This document shows positions 1-5,760 of a DNA stretch of 13,440 nucleotides, one piece after another. Numbering within the stretch: position 1 is the stretch's first letter; every line of letters begins with the position of its first letter. Both the position numbers and the translations under genes were made by a program. The stretch is from positions 1-13,440 of the forward strand of contig CAMDHB010000053.1 of assembly GCA_945897655.1 (NCBI GenBank), read 5' to 3'. Origin of the DNA: Pseudorhodobacter antarcticus (lineage in GTDB: Bacteria; Pseudomonadota; Alphaproteobacteria; Rhodobacterales; Rhodobacteraceae). The notes under the pieces are model-generated. The model did not search any database. It was given only the letters and a program-made list of their open reading frames with translations, and was not told the origin of the DNA.

Positions 1-2
1 TC

Positions 3-479
3 GCGACCCTGATCATTGACGCGAATGAGGGGTGGACGCCCGAGATCTACACCGACCTTGCCCCGCATCTGATCCGCCTTGGTGTGGCGCTGGTCGAGCA
101 GCCCTTGCCGGTGGGGGCGGATGACATGCTGGCCGAAATCGCCCGCCCTCTGCCGGTTTGTGCCGATGAAAGCGCCCATGACGCGGCCAGTCTGGCGGCG
201 CTGAAGGACAAGTATGACGTGGTGAACCTGAAGCTGGACAAGACCGGCGGGTTGACCGCCGCCCTTGCCGCCCGGGCCGAGGTTGCGCGGCTTGGCCTTG
301 GGCTGATGGTGGGGTGCATGGTCGGCTCCTCGCTTGCCATGGCGCCGGCGGTGCTGGTGGCCCAAGGGGCGGCCTACTGCGATCTTGACGGCCCGCTGCT
401 TTTGTCCCAAGACCGCGACACGCCGCTGACCTATAGTGCAAGCGGTGTCCACCCTACCCAACCCGCCCTTTGGGGCTAG
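3..479 (+). CDS. dgcA: Enolase-superfamily amino-acid racemase/epimerase, DgcA type (3' part only)
   Basis: This is the C-terminal 158 residues of a muconate-lactonizing/mandelate-racemase-like TIM barrel; the 5' part lies outside the window. Visible family signatures are the metal-ligand strands DANEGW, VEQP and ADES, and the catalytic-lysine strand KLDKTGG, in the order expected for L-Ala-D/L-Glu epimerases and the related N-acetyl-D-glutamate racemase DgcA. The C-terminal tail ending PALWG resembles, from memory, the DgcA-type proteins of Rhodobacterales. The reaction would be inversion of the alpha carbon of N-acetyl-glutamate, or of the Glu in Ala-Glu dipeptides, in the cytoplasm. It lies 12 bases before the ankyrin gene and upstream of a D-amino-acid aminotransferase, which fits a D-amino-acid role. 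The fold assignment is firm. The choice between DgcA and dipeptide epimerase is inference. Confidence 0.85.
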   Translation, partial: ATLIIDANEGWTPEIYTDLAPHLIRLGVALVEQPLPVGADDMLAEIARPLPVCADESAHDAASLAALKDKYDVVNLKLDKTGGLTAALAARAEVARLGLGLMVGCMVGSSLAMAPAVLVAQGAAYCDLDGPLLLSQDRDTPLTYSASGVHPTQPALWG

Positions 480-491
480 CCAAGGTTGCCC

Positions 492-1547
492 ATGCCCACC
501 AGCAAGAAGCCCCGCAAACCCAAGGCCGCGCCCAAACAGTCGCCCGCAGAGGTGCTGATGTCGCGTCTGACCGGGGCGATGCTGGACGGTGATTTGCAGG
601 CCTTTGACGCGGCTTACGAAGACCTGACCGAACTGATTGGGGTCGATCCGTCGATTGACCCCGACATCCTGCACGATCTGGACGCGATGCGCGGCGAGAT
701 GGTCGAGACTGAAGCCGCGCAGGTCGAAATAGACGCGGCCCTGTGGTCGGGCAATCTGGAACGGGCCGAGGCGCTGGAAGCGGTGCTGTATGATGACATC
801 GATGATGATGACGGGCCGGAGGACGGGGTGATCGACCTGACGGTCGACCCCTATGCCGATCTGGCTGCTGGCAAACCCGGCGCGGTGGACGCATTGCTGG
901 CGGCAGGGGCCGATCTGAACGCGCCCTTGGGACCCGACCCGCGCCCCGCCCTTTTCGCGGCATTGGAGGCCCCCAATCGCAGCCCCGAGGTTATCGAACG
1001 GCTGATCCGGGCGGGTGCCGACCCGCTGGCCATCATCGAGGAAGACGGCACCACCGCGATGGTCTGGGCGCTGATGGCCAAGGATATGGCGGACTTTGAT
1101 TCGGCCAGTGAAGGGCGTATGTTCGACCTGCTGCTGCGCCACGGGGCGGACCCTGATGAAGGCTGCGGCGATTTCGGTTCAGTGCTGAACCGTGCCATCG
1201 TTCTGGGCCTGCCTGCCCATGTGACGTCCCTGCTGGAGGCCGGGGCAGGGATAAGCACCGTCGCCCCGTTTGATTTTGCGGTTTACGATCTGGCCCATGC
1301 CCCCGCGCTGGTCCTTGCCGCGCCCAAACCCGATGTGGTGACCCTGCTGTTGGAGGCGGGGGCCGACCCGCTGTCCTTGGGCACCTTCGACCAGACCCCG
1401 CTGGATTTTGTCACCGCCGCCGCTGCCGACGCACGCGCCCGGCAGACGGCGGACGACCCCTGGACCCAGGCCCATGCCGCCGCCCTGACCCAGTCGGCCA
1501 GCCTGCTGCAAGACTGGGTCAGCCGCCGCCCCGCCTTTCGCAACTGA
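492..1547 (+). CDS. Ankyrin-repeat protein
   Basis: A 351-residue cytoplasmic protein with no signal peptide. Residues 1-20 are Lys/Pro-rich and residues 20-100 look alpha-helical. Residues 101-111 form an acidic run (mostly Asp). About residues 122-316 contain ankyrin repeats, seen as recurring LL.AGADL/P motifs (for example LLAAGADLNAPL, LIRAGADPLA, LLRHGADPDEG, LLEAGADPLS). Ankyrin repeats bind other proteins, and the partner here is unknown. The ATG at 492 is preferred over an in-frame TTG at 486 because AAGG at 482-485 then sits 6 bases upstream. The gene is 12 bases after the racemase and 25 bases before the aminotransferase, so co-transcription is likely. That suggests, without proving, a partner in the same metabolic unit. 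Confidence 0.85.
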   Translation: MPTSKKPRKPKAAPKQSPAEVLMSRLTGAMLDGDLQAFDAAYEDLTELIGVDPSIDPDILHDLDAMRGEMVETEAAQVEIDAALWSGNLERAEALEAVLYDDIDDDDGPEDGVIDLTVDPYADLAAGKPGAVDALLAAGADLNAPLGPDPRPALFAALEAPNRSPEVIERLIRAGADPLAIIEEDGTTAMVWALMAKDMADFDSASEGRMFDLLLRHGADPDEGCGDFGSVLNRAIVLGLPAHVTSLLEAGAGISTVAPFDFAVYDLAHAPALVLAAPKPDVVTLLLEAGADPLSLGTFDQTPLDFVTAAAADARARQTADDPWTQAHAAALTQSASLLQDWVSRRPAFRN

Positions 1548-1572
1548 TCCCGCCCCACCCAAAGAGGCCACC

Positions 1573-2433
1573 ATGTCCCGTACCGTCTACCTGAACGGCG
1601 CCTATCTGCCCGAAGCCGAAGCCAAGATCTCGATCTTTGACCGGGGTTTCCTGATGGCCGATGGGGTTTATGAGGTGACCTCGGTGCTGGACGGCAAGCT
1701 GATCGATTTTTCGGGCCATTGCGCCCGTCTTGGGCGGTCGCTCAAGGAACTCGACATGGCCGCCCCCTGCTCGGACGCCGCGTTGCTGGAGGCGCACCGT
1801 GAGTTGATCCGCCTGAACGACATCACCGATGGCATGGTCTATCTGCAGGTCACGCGCGGCAACCCGGGCGACCGCGACTTTGCCTATCCCGCGGCGGACA
1901 CCGCGCCGACCTTGGTGATGTTCACCCAATCGAAACCCGGGCTGGCCGATGCCCCGGCGGCCAAGACCGGCTGGAAGGTCATCTCGGTCCCCGATCAACG
2001 CTGGGGGCGGCGCGACATCAAGACGACGCAGCTTTTGTACCCCTCGATGGCCAAGATGATGGCCAAGGCCGCCCATGTCGACGATGCCTGGCTGGTCGAG
2101 GAGGGCATGGTGACCGAAGGCACCAGCAACAACGCCTATATCATCAAGGGCAACCGCATCATCACGCGCCAACTGTCGCACGACATCCTGCACGGCATCA
2201 CCCGCGCCGCCGTTCTGCGCTTCGCGTCCGAGGCGCAGATGGAAGTCGAAGAACGCCCCTTCACCGTGGCCGAGGCTAAGGGTGCCGATGAGGCCTTCAT
2301 CACCTCCGCCTCAGCCTTCGTCATGCCCGTGGTCGAACTGGACGGTGTGGCGATTGGTGCTGGTAGGGTCGGGGCCACCGTCACCCGCCTGCGCGAGATT
2401 TACCTCGAAGAAATGCGCAAAGCCGCGATCTGA
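1573..2433 (+). CDS. dat: D-amino-acid aminotransferase (fold-type IV PLP enzyme)
   Basis: A 286-residue class IV aminotransferase of normal length, preceded by AAAGAGG 5 bases before the ATG. Visible motifs are FDRGFLMADGVYEV (residues 22-35, with Tyr33 matching the substrate-binding Tyr31 of Bacillus D-AAT), the PLP lysine in RRDIKTTQLL (Lys150), and the cofactor glutamate in VTEGTSNNAYI (Glu182). The family moves the amino group between D-amino acids and 2-oxo acids, typically D-Ala + 2-oxoglutarate to pyruvate + D-Glu, in the cytoplasm. The usual carboxylate-trap motif Arg-x-His appears as Arg101-Asp-Phe103, so substrate preference may differ. It is the last gene of a three-gene run with a racemase and an ankyrin protein. 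A branched-chain aminotransferase or aminodeoxychorismate lyase is less likely because of the overall D-AAT-like motif set. Confidence 0.88.
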   Translation: MSRTVYLNGAYLPEAEAKISIFDRGFLMADGVYEVTSVLDGKLIDFSGHCARLGRSLKELDMAAPCSDAALLEAHRELIRLNDITDGMVYLQVTRGNPGDRDFAYPAADTAPTLVMFTQSKPGLADAPAAKTGWKVISVPDQRWGRRDIKTTQLLYPSMAKMMAKAAHVDDAWLVEEGMVTEGTSNNAYIIKGNRIITRQLSHDILHGITRAAVLRFASEAQMEVEERPFTVAEAKGADEAFITSASAFVMPVVELDGVAIGAGRVGATVTRLREIYLEEMRKAAI

Positions 2434-2522
2434 CAGGTCTGAAACCCCACCCTACGTTCGTCCCACAATTCCAACGATGAGGCCCTCAAGCAACATCGGG
2501 AATCTGGGCCGGGACCGGATCA

Positions 2523-2545
2523 GCAGTCATCCAGTGGATGACTGC
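2523..2545. repeat. 11-bp perfect inverted repeat, 1-base centre
   Basis: GCAGTCATCCA, then G, then its exact reverse complement TGGATGACTGC. As RNA the loop would have to open by a pair or two. As DNA it could be a dimeric protein site or part of a dispersed palindromic repeat. It begins the hairpin series after dat. Confidence 0.8.
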
Positions 2546-2554
2546 CCGCGTCCC

Positions 2555-2581
2555 ATGCCGAGAGCCGCAAGGCGACGGCAT
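2555..2581 (+). ncRNA. Hairpin with internal loop and GCAA tetraloop
   Basis: ATGCCG (2555-2560) pairs with CGGCAT (2576-2581). Inside, GCC (2564-2566) pairs with GGC (2571-2573) around a GCAA loop. The two stems are separated by a purine internal loop (AGA opposite GA). A GNRA tetraloop and a purine-rich internal loop are typical of folded RNA rather than a DNA operator. Whether it is transcribed is unknown. The + strand is chosen because only that strand gives the GCAA loop. Confidence 0.45.
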
Positions 2582-2616
2582 TGCAGCGGCGTGGCTGGGT
2601 GCAGTGGGAAAAGCGG

Positions 2617-2686
2617 TTCGTGACGGGACGGACCGCGGGTGGGCACGGCACGGGCCCGCCCGGGGGGCGGTCGGGCCCGTCACGAA
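2617..2686. repeat. Long interrupted inverted repeat (large hairpin)
   Basis: TTCGTGACGGG (2617-2627) is the exact complement of CCCGTCACGAA (2676-2686). Further in, GACCGC (2631-2636) pairs with GCGGTC (2667-2672), and 2637-2644 pairs with 2654-2661 with one G-T wobble. The stem totals about 25 pairs, with a 3x3 internal loop and a 5-base G bulge. The pairing is far beyond chance for a 70-base segment, even at high GC. Confidence 0.75.
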
Positions 2687-2705
2687 TTGCTTTGGGCAAT
2701 TCGTG
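2681..2705. repeat. 10-bp perfect inverted repeat competing with the upstream hairpin
   Basis: CACGAATTGC (2681-2690), loop TTTGG, GCAATTCGTG (2696-2705). Its left arm reuses 2681-2686, which is also the right arm of the larger hairpin, so the two folds exclude each other. No T-tract follows on either strand. Confidence 0.75.
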
Positions 2706-2785
2706 GAACAGGGTCAGTCAGATCATGAGCGCAGTCATCGCGCACCTTTTGGTCAGGTTAAAAGAGTGGTGCGCGATAAATTCGA

Positions 2786-3151
2786 TCACTGCAGCTCGTG
2801 GCCATCCCATTCCTCCAGTTTATCCCAAAATACAACGTTGCCGAATTCAGAGAACCCCATGTACACGAAAAGGGTCATCTCATCCTTATGGCCACGGCAA
2901 GTCACTATCCAAGCCGCTCCTGCAATCTCCTCATCCGAGTTGGAGCCTTGCTGGCTACAGCTGAATTGCGATGGATCAATCCCTCGCCCAAGGTCTCTGG
3001 ATACGTTGCTTGAGAATTCGCTGGCCTGTTTACGAATTCCGTCTGAATCGATTTGTGTGCGACTTGACCACGTAAAGTATGCAACGACACACAATGCGAC
3101 TACTGCAGCGCTGCCAATCGCTAGTTGTCTCGAAGCCAGAGTCGAAATCAC
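2786..3151 (-). CDS. Orphan membrane-anchored small protein, low GC
   Basis: A 121-residue protein that I do not recognise. Residues 9-28 form one hydrophobic segment (IGSAAVVALCVVAYFTW), followed by an Arg and a soluble, mostly polar part ending in a Trp- and acid-rich tail. This suggests an inner-membrane anchor with the rest in the periplasm. Two Cys (about 64 and 85) could form a disulfide. The start is GTG at 3151, directly after an in-frame TAG, with GGAG 11 bases upstream. Third-position GC is roughly half, against well over 80% in neighbours, and the surrounding 2.7-3.4 kb is visibly AT-richer, so transfer from elsewhere is likely. The coherent membrane-plus-soluble pattern supports a real gene, but no family is claimed. 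Confidence 0.6.
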   Translation of the reverse strand: MISTLASRQLAIGSAAVVALCVVAYFTWSSRTQIDSDGIRKQASEFSSNVSRDLGRGIDPSQFSCSQQGSNSDEEIAGAAWIVTCRGHKDEMTLFVYMGFSEFGNVVFWDKLEEWDGHELQ

Positions 3152-3366
3152 CTAAAAAGCTTCTCCATGTCGATAGTCCTTTCACATCTCGGGCGGCATC
3201 GACGTGCGAGACTTGCAAACTCGATCTGTTCCGTCACCAAATGAAACCGAGATTTCCAATTTGATGAAACATCCTACCTATCCCAACCCGATTCGCCCCC
3301 TGCACACTTCCCTCAACATCCGATGAACAAAGGTTAACAGACCCTTGCGATTTCCTTAATTTCCCA

Positions 3367-3386
3367 AGTGTCCAGATCTGGACACT
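3367..3386. repeat. 20-bp perfect palindrome
   Basis: AGTGTCCAGATCTGGACACT is identical to its reverse complement with no spacer. It lies 10 bases beyond the DUF1244 stop codon and about 215 bases upstream of the GTG start of the orphan membrane gene. A spacer-less palindrome suits a symmetric dimeric regulator. There is no T-run, so a terminator role is unlikely. The regulator is unknown. Confidence 0.75.
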
Positions 3387-3396
3387 CCGGACGCCC

Positions 3397-3732
3397 CTAC
3401 CCCTTGACCGGCGGCTCGCCCCCGACATTGGCGCGGAACGCCTCGGCAAAGGCGGCTTGTTTGGCGGCATCGGCGACGGTCTGGTTCTGTGCGACCCAAT
3501 CGCCATAGGGCATGCCATACACCACCTCCCGCGCCTCCTCCTTGGTCAGCGCCACCCCCCTCTCCAGGGCAGCCTCCTGATACCAGCGGCTCAGGCAGTT
3601 GCGGCAGAACCCGGCCAGGTTCATCAGGTCGATGTTTTGCACATCGGGGCGCTTGACCAGCAGATGCTCCATCAACGCCCGAAAGGCGGCGGCTTCCAAT
3701 TCGGTGCGGGTGGCTTGGTCGATTTCGGGCAT
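3397..3732 (-). CDS. DUF1244 family protein
   Basis: A 111-residue cytoplasmic protein. It is recognised by the stretch HLLVKRPDVQNIDLMNLAGF (residues 23-42), followed by CRNCLSRWY, which is the hallmark of DUF1244. That family is small, helical and widespread in Proteobacteria, with no established function. The two cysteines in Cys43-x-x-Cys46 could bind metal or be redox active, which is inference. AAGGAG at 3739-3744 sits 6 bases before the ATG, so the start is secure. A short GGCTGG/CCAGCC inverted repeat (3745-3759) lies just upstream in the probable leader. The length matches the family, and codon use is high-GC like the core genes, unlike the AT-rich gene downstream. Confidence 0.88.
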   Translation of the reverse strand: MPEIDQATRTELEAAAFRALMEHLLVKRPDVQNIDLMNLAGFCRNCLSRWYQEAALERGVALTKEEAREVVYGMPYGDWVAQNQTVADAAKQAAFAEAFRANVGGEPPVKG

Positions 3733-3798
3733 GGCGGTCTCCTTGGCTGGGGGCCAGCCTAGGGCCTGTCAGGGACCGGGGAAACCAGATTCAGGGGC

Positions 3799-4671
3799 TC
3801 AGGCCGCTTGCAGCATCCATTCGGGCAGAAAAACGTTGGACAGGCTGAACCCGCCCGTCGGGTCCACCAGATGAACCACCTTCTGCCCCAGCAGGAACAC
3901 CGAGATATCGCCGGTAACCGGGTCCACTTCCATCGTCAAATCATCTTCCGTGGCACCGGCAAACGTTTCTTCATCGACCGAAAGGTACAGCCTCTCTGCC
4001 TCACCGTCAAAATCGGTAATGGTGACGGCGGCGTCATTATCTTCGTTCAGGAACACGTTGAATTCGTCGTCGAACCCACCGCCGATCAGCGTGTCCCCAT
4101 CATCGCCGACAATGTAATCCTTGCCCCAGCCACCGTCCAACAGGTCCGGCGCGCTGGTCCCATCGTCATCAAGCCCGACGATCAGATCATTGCCCAGATC
4201 GCCGCGCAGCGTGTCGGAGCCGAGCCAGTCGATCAGGTAATCTTCGCCGCCACCACCGGTGATCTTGTCGTCGCCTGCGACATTGCCCTCAAACTCGGGG
4301 TTGAAGTCGGGCGGCTCCAAGCTGTCGGTCGTCCGGTCGGACCCTTCGCCCAGCCAGATCGTGTCATTGCCGGCACCGCCATAGGCCAGATCGTTTCCGG
4401 CACCGCCATACATCAGATCATCGCCATCCTGGCCCAGCACCAGATCATCGCCATCCTCGGCCTGCACCAGATCATTGCCCGCGCCGGCCCGGATCTCATC
4501 ATTCCCGGCGTCGGCATAGATCTGTTCGGCGCCCAACGTGCCATTGAGGGTATCGTCGTCAGGCGTGCCATTGATATCGGGGGTCGGATCATCTTCGGGA
4601 CCGGCAAAATTGATGCCCATTATGGCATCAATCGGCAACAGGGGCACCAATACCAACAACAGGATTTCCAT
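3799..4671 (-). CDS. RTX calcium-binding repeat protein with hydrophobic N-terminus
   Basis: A 290-residue, very acidic protein. Residues 2-22 are hydrophobic (Leu/Val/Ile-rich, no Lys or Arg), a possible membrane anchor or signal-like segment. About residues 48-112 and 133-200 carry RTX nonapeptides of the GGAGNDLAY type, which fold as a calcium-binding beta-roll. The last 90 residues (EFNVFLNEDND... to ...FLPEWMLQAA) resemble the C-terminal region of RTX proteins that follows the repeats. The ATG at 4671 has GGAG 6 bases upstream and is preferred to a TTG two codons earlier. RTX proteins usually leave by type I secretion through a C-terminal signal, so an N-terminal hydrophobic segment is unusual. 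No catalytic domain is visible. Part of the repeat DNA is a near-perfect 27-bp tandem duplication. Confidence 0.85.
   Translation of the reverse strand: MEILLLVLVPLLPIDAIMGINFAGPEDDPTPDINGTPDDDTLNGTLGAEQIYADAGNDEIRAGAGNDLVQAEDGDDLVLGQDGDDLMYGGAGNDLAYGGAGNDTIWLGEGSDRTTDSLEPPDFNPEFEGNVAGDDKITGGGGEDYLIDWLGSDTLRGDLGNDLIVGLDDDGTSAPDLLDGGWGKDYIVGDDGDTLIGGGFDDEFNVFLNEDNDAAVTITDFDGEAERLYLSVDEETFAGATEDDLTMEVDPVTGDISVFLLGQKVVHLVDPTGGFSLSNVFLPEWMLQAA
4414..4467. repeat. 27-bp tandem duplication inside the RTX gene
   Basis: The units 4414-4440 and 4441-4467 differ at only two positions, and a more diverged unit follows at 4468-4494. Each is nine codons, exactly one RTX nonapeptide, encoding the QDGDDL... 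steps. This near-identity at synonymous sites points to recent duplication by slippage or unequal crossover. Confidence 0.8.
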
Positions 4672-4724
4672 AACCAACTCCGCAGAACATCACGGAAAAA
4701 GCCTGAAACGGGATGAAAAGTCAA

Positions 4725-4753
4725 ACCTAATCCCGCATTGGCCGCCTTTGCAA
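4725..4753 (-). promoter_or_regulatory. Possible sigma70-type promoter for the RTX gene
   Basis: Read on the minus strand: TTGCAA (4753-4748), 17 bases, TTAGGT (4730-4725), about 54 bases before the RTX start codon. The -35 is fair and the -10 is weak. Spacing and location fit the 121-base gap after the amidohydrolase-family gene. Confidence 0.3.
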
Positions 4754-4792
4754 CACAGTGGCGGGAAGGTGTGCTGATTGTTTCAGCCTGGG

Positions 4793-5524
4793 CTAAAGGC
4801 CTTGCATCGCCGTGGTCAGCGCCTGCGCCAATCTGGCCGCCCAGGCAACCTGGGCCGCAGCATCGCCGATCAGGTCGTTGCGCAGTTCGATCAGCGTGTT
4901 GTGCCGCCCCATTTTCAGCGCATGGCGGTCAATCGCATCGCCCGGCAGGGCACCGGCATAGGGTTCGTTGTCGCCGATGCACAGGTCAGTCTGGTCAGAC
5001 AGCCGCACGATCAGGGACCGCGACAGGCGGTCGTCATCATCGCTGTAGAGAACCCCCACGTGCCACGGGCGCGGAGCGCGGCCGCGCAGGCAGGGGGTGA
5101 AGGAATGGATGGCCACGATCACCGTATCCTGACGCCGGGCCGCCAGCGTGGCAATCGCGTCGTGATAGGGGCGGTAGAGGGTGGCCAGACGCCGCTCCAC
5201 CTCGGCTGCGCCCACATGGCGGTTGCCGGGGATGATGGTGCCGTCATACAGCTTCATCACCAGCGTAGGGTCCTCCTCGCCCCGGTTGGGGTCAATCACC
5301 AGACGAGAGAAGTCCGAACAGACCATCGGGCTGTCCAGCAGCAGCGCCAAAGCCTCGGCCAGGCCGCGCGCACCGACATCCCAGGCGATGTGGCGGGCCA
5401 TGTCCTGCGGATCAACCCCCAGATCACCGCCGCACACATCAGGTGGCACGCGGTTGGAAGCATGGTCACAGGTGACCAGAAAGCGTCCTGGACGATCCGC
5501 CCCGATGATGTGAAATGCCGTCAT
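4793..5524 (-). CDS. N-formylglutamate amidohydrolase family protein
   Basis: A 243-residue cytoplasmic metallo-hydrolase of the N-formylglutamate amidohydrolase family (COG3931 type). Motifs seen are CDHASNRVP (residues 19-27), SRLVIDPNR (73-81), IHSFTP (139-144), NEPYAG (186-191) and HNTLIELRNDLI (208-219). The His, Glu and Asp residues in these motifs are the likely zinc and catalytic sites. The classic reaction is N-formyl-L-glutamate + water to formate + glutamate, the last step of one histidine-degradation route. No hut genes are present here, so the true substrate of this paralogue is unproven. The start ATG at 5524 has a purine-rich GGAAGGCGGGA directly before it. It is divergent from pyk across a 236-base gap and lies upstream of the RTX gene on the same strand. 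Confidence 0.85.
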   Translation of the reverse strand: MTAFHIIGADRPGRFLVTCDHASNRVPPDVCGGDLGVDPQDMARHIAWDVGARGLAEALALLLDSPMVCSDFSRLVIDPNRGEEDPTLVMKLYDGTIIPGNRHVGAAEVERRLATLYRPYHDAIATLAARRQDTVIVAIHSFTPCLRGRAPRPWHVGVLYSDDDDRLSRSLIVRLSDQTDLCIGDNEPYAGALPGDAIDRHALKMGRHNTLIELRNDLIGDAAAQVAWAARLAQALTTAMQGL

Positions 5525-5647
5525 TCCCGCCTTCCCTGTCTGACACCAGCCTTAGCGCCCCAACGTCCGAAAGGGAATCGTAACCCGTCCCCGCCCACCA
5601 CTTTTCACCAACTGCCCGAAAAACAGGCAGGCACAGACCCTGTGTCG

Positions 5648-5675
5648 TTGATTGTTCATGTTGCCTGATTAATGT
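5648..5675 (+). promoter_or_regulatory. Possible sigma70-type promoter for pyk
   Basis: TTGATT (5648-5653), 16 bases, TAATGT (5670-5675), about 85 bases before the pyk ATG in the divergent gap. The hexamers are moderate matches only. Confidence 0.3.
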
Positions 5676-5760
5676 CCAATGCGCTGGTTGCCCCCTTGGG
5701 TCAATTGAGCCATAAGACCCGCGACCCACCGCAACCATATGCGATGAAAAGGAACAAGGC

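Larger units (their letters stand above)
2434..2785. other. Gene-free convergent intergenic region rich in hairpins
   Basis: These 352 bases separate dat (+) from the opposing small gene (-). The forward frames that cross it have no convincing start site, have Arg/Gly/Pro-rich translations and look like chance frames. Instead it holds consecutive inverted repeats (2523-2545, 2555-2581, 2617-2686, 2681-2705), listed separately. No T-run follows any hairpin, so they are not classic intrinsic terminators, although they may still stop or stabilise transcripts from both sides. Confidence 0.75.

Noticed and set aside
2538..3155. Forward frames running through the hairpin region and the AT-rich gene
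   Set aside because: No ribosome site, Arg/Gly/Ser-rich translations, and they cross strong hairpins. The minus-strand frame has a coherent membrane-protein pattern.
3337..3360. CtrA-like TTAA-N7-TTAA site
   Set aside because: TTAA occurs near 3336 and 3357 but the spacing is wrong and the second half-site at N7 reads TTGC.
4414..4494. CRISPR-like array
   Set aside because: The repeats are contiguous with no spacers and encode RTX nonapeptides in frame.
3808..4716. Long forward reading frame opposite the RTX gene (about 300 codons)
   Set aside because: It is the mirror of the repetitive, Asp-rich RTX coding strand, whose codons produce few stops on the other strand. The RTX frame has a ribosome site and family motifs, and this frame has neither.
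5648..5664. FnrL-like box (TTGAT-N4-...) upstream of pyk
   Set aside because: Only the left half matches TTGAT. The right half should read ATCAA and does not.
4778..5668. Long forward reading frame opposite the amidohydrolase gene
   Set aside because: It is a high-GC shadow of the minus-strand gene, whose protein shows conserved family motifs. The forward translation shows none.
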